A stretch of DNA of 39,370 nucleotides from a virus. The translations under genes were made by a program, and so were the position numbers. Under the pieces are notes generated by a model. The model saw nothing but the letters and a program-made list of their open reading frames with translations, made no database searches and had not been told where the DNA came from. Shown piece by piece: positions 37,794-39,370 of the stretch (its first letter is position 1; each line of letters begins with the position of its first letter). The stretch is taken from IMG/VR virus record IMGVR_UViG_3300011445_000013, positions 1-39,370 of that record. One strand, 5' to 3'.

Positions 37794-39185
37794 TTATTCC
37801 CCTCCGGCGGCGGCGTTCGGATCGATGTCCAGTTGCGGCGCATCGTCGACACGCGCCGCGATGATCTGAAACCCGCTGGCCGCGCAGGCCGCTTTGAAGT
37901 CCGCCCAATGCGCGCTATCGAGCGCCTCGGTATTATCGAGCACCATAAGACCCAGCTCGCCGGCGCCCTGGGCGGCGATCCGCAGGGCCAGCTCGTACTG
38001 CCGCTGCGTGTTGACCGCGTCGAACGGGATCGGCGCTTCGAAGCCTTCGGGCTGGTACATCACCTCGCCGTCCTGAGTGGAGAGCCCCGGGATCGGCAGC
38101 GACCGCAGGGCCTTCTCTTTCGCCGCGTCGATTGCCTCGATCGCCGCCGAATAGACATCCGCCTCGGCCTGGGCGGATTTCAGATCCTGCTGATACTGCT
38201 TGATGGTCGCGGCGCTTTGGGCTTGCTGGGCAAAGTGGCGGGCCTTCTCCCGGGCCACGGAAACCTGCGCGGATGCGCCGGAGACCGCCTCCCGGGCCGA
38301 CTCTATCTCGGCGTCCAGAGAATGGTAGAGCGTGTGGCGCGCGGCCTTGCCCTGGTCGTGCACCACCGTTCGGCGTTTGGCGGCCTCGACGCGGATCTTG
38401 TCAATCTCGACTGCCTCCCAGCGGGATACCTCGGCCACGTCGGCGGCCAGAGCTTTATCAAAGTCGGCCACGGCCGTGTCGCGGTTCTGCTCGATCTCCT
38501 TGAGCGCCGCCGTCTGCTCTTCCAACCCGTCGAGGGCCTCCCGCACCACCGCGTCGGCGTCTCCCTCCGGCTTCCAGTCCCCGGGAAGCGTTTTCCGCAG
38601 CGCGTCGATACCGCCCTCCTGGATCTTGATCGACTTATTGACCGCGGCGCGGTCGTCGTAGAGGCGCTTGCGCAGGCCGTTCAAGGCGGCGATATCGAAC
38701 TGACTACCGCTGATCAGCCGCGCCACCTGTGGAGCCAGGCGCTTCTGATCGCACGCCGCGACAATCTGCTCGCGCGTTACCGCCACCGGCATGACTTTCG
38801 ATAGGTAGTCGGCCCGCTCTTTATGCGAGGCGGCGACGAACGCCAGCGGATCGAAGGCGAAGCCCTTGGCCAGGGTGGCGATGAAAGTGGCCGGAGCGGG
38901 GATAACCTCGCCGGCCGCATTCTTCACCACCGTCGTCGCGCTCTTCGGCGTGATGGTCTTCTCGATCGTGGTGCCATCGTCGAGCGTCAAGAGGACTACG
39001 CCCTTCTTGGCGCCCTGGCGGATCATGGAGGCGTCATGCCCGCCCTCGAAAGGCTCCCTGACAGCGTCCAGTAAGGAAGTCTTGCCGCTACCATTGGGGC
39101 CACGCGCGACGGTCAAAGCGCCGGCGCGAAACTGCGCATGCTCGATGCCGCGAATATTTTCGATAGATACTGATTTCAACTGCAT
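37794..39185 (-). CDS. SbcC/RecF-type ATPase (463 aa)
   Basis: An SMC-like ATPase: IENIRGIEHAQFRAGALTVA, Walker A GPNGSGKTS (29-37), a long coiled coil (about 170-350), then NTQRQYELALRIAAQGAGEL and Walker B LGLMVLDNTE (411-420). It is a short, phage-type relative of SbcC/Rad50/RecF proteins. It may pair with the nearby exonuclease or 352-aa protein in recombination. It starts at ATG 39185, overlapping the HNH-like stop by 10 bp. Confidence 0.88.
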   Translation of the reverse strand: MQLKSVSIENIRGIEHAQFRAGALTVARGPNGSGKTSLLDAVREPFEGGHDASMIRQGAKKGVVLLTLDDGTTIEKTITPKSATTVVKNAAGEVIPAPATFIATLAKGFAFDPLAFVAASHKERADYLSKVMPVAVTREQIVAACDQKRLAPQVARLISGSQFDIAALNGLRKRLYDDRAAVNKSIKIQEGGIDALRKTLPGDWKPEGDADAVVREALDGLEEQTAALKEIEQNRDTAVADFDKALAADVAEVSRWEAVEIDKIRVEAAKRRTVVHDQGKAARHTLYHSLDAEIESAREAVSGASAQVSVAREKARHFAQQAQSAATIKQYQQDLKSAQAEADVYSAAIEAIDAAKEKALRSLPIPGLSTQDGEVMYQPEGFEAPIPFDAVNTQRQYELALRIAAQGAGELGLMVLDNTEALDSAHWADFKAACAASGFQIIAARVDDAPQLDIDPNAAAGGE

Positions 39186-39370
39186 CTAAGACTCCTCTTT
39201 CGCGTCATTATTTCGGTCGCGGTCCACCCACGAGATAGCCTTGCGTGCAAGGTTTTCGCACTGAATCCAGTCGCTTCACTGCATTCCGCGAGGGTTAATC
39301 GCGTCCCGTTATACTCAATAACCACAATGTGGGTTTTCGTCCGCCGTCGAACGGTCTTAACTGTGAGCGC
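39176..39370 (-). CDS. HNH-like protein, 3' part (repeats the left-end gene)
   Basis: Codons for the C-terminal 64 residues of the HNH-like gene; the first 41 lie in the repeated 123 bases. The unique last 23 residues read HARLSRGWTATEIMTRKRSL and RCS. The TGA at 39176 overlaps the ATPase start. Together with 1-549 the gene is 206 codons. Confidence 0.75.
   Translation of the reverse strand, partial: ALTVKTVRRRTKTHIVVIEYNGTRLTLAECSEATGFSAKTLHARLSRGWTATEIMTRKRSLRCS
39248..39370. repeat. Terminal direct repeat (right copy)
   Basis: Identical to 1-123; marks the circular join. Confidence 0.95.

Overview
The window is a complete, circularly assembled genome of a temperate tailed phage (podovirus type). 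The last 123 bases (39248-39370) repeat the first 123 exactly, so the unique length is 39,247 bp and one gene (HNH-like) runs across the join. A tyrosine integrase, an excisionase-like protein and an attP core identical to the 3' half of a tRNA-Arg(CCG) show that it integrates. The host is probably a GC-rich soil bacterium. Gene style loosely recalls Acidobacteriota prophages, but this is a weak inference.

Layout. (1) Leftward early/accessory operon, crossing the circular join: from about 2.8 kb down to 1 and on from 39.2 kb to 26.4 kb. In order of transcription it holds a small protein resembling the Acb2/Tad1 cyclic-nucleotide sponges, several small zinc or hypothetical proteins, a 352-aa conserved phage protein of likely recombination role, an HNH-like protein, an SbcC/RecF-type ATPase, a DEDDh exonuclease, an AT-hook protein, a VRR-NUC nuclease, a replisome-organiser-like protein with a possible internal origin, about 15 tightly overlapping small genes, a ParB-like protein, integrase, attP and excisionase. 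(2) 3.2-5.2 kb: a ribbon-helix-helix protein and rightward small genes, including two tiny membrane proteins. (3) 5.2-7.6 kb: a gene-poor control region with a terminase small subunit read leftward, a leftward terminator and palindromic operator-like sites. (4) 7.6-26.4 kb: the rightward late operon: large terminase, P22-type portal, scaffold, SU10/DUF5309-type capsid, adaptor, tail fibre, P22 gp10-like tail protein, GNAT-like and large internal virion/ejection proteins, then a small membrane protein.

No DNA polymerase, primase, helicase, RNA polymerase, classical CI/Cro pair or endolysin is recognisable, so replication and transcription must rely on the host, and lysis and immunity on unrecognised genes. 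The least explained features are a repeated 12-bp palindrome (CTAACCGNTTAG) clustered at the terminase/portal start region, a shared leaderless-looking start element (TACAAT-like box followed by GCCAATG), the full integrase arm-site architecture, the candidate anti-CBASS/Thoeris protein, and a zinc-ribbon protein ending in a sliding-clamp-binding-like tail.
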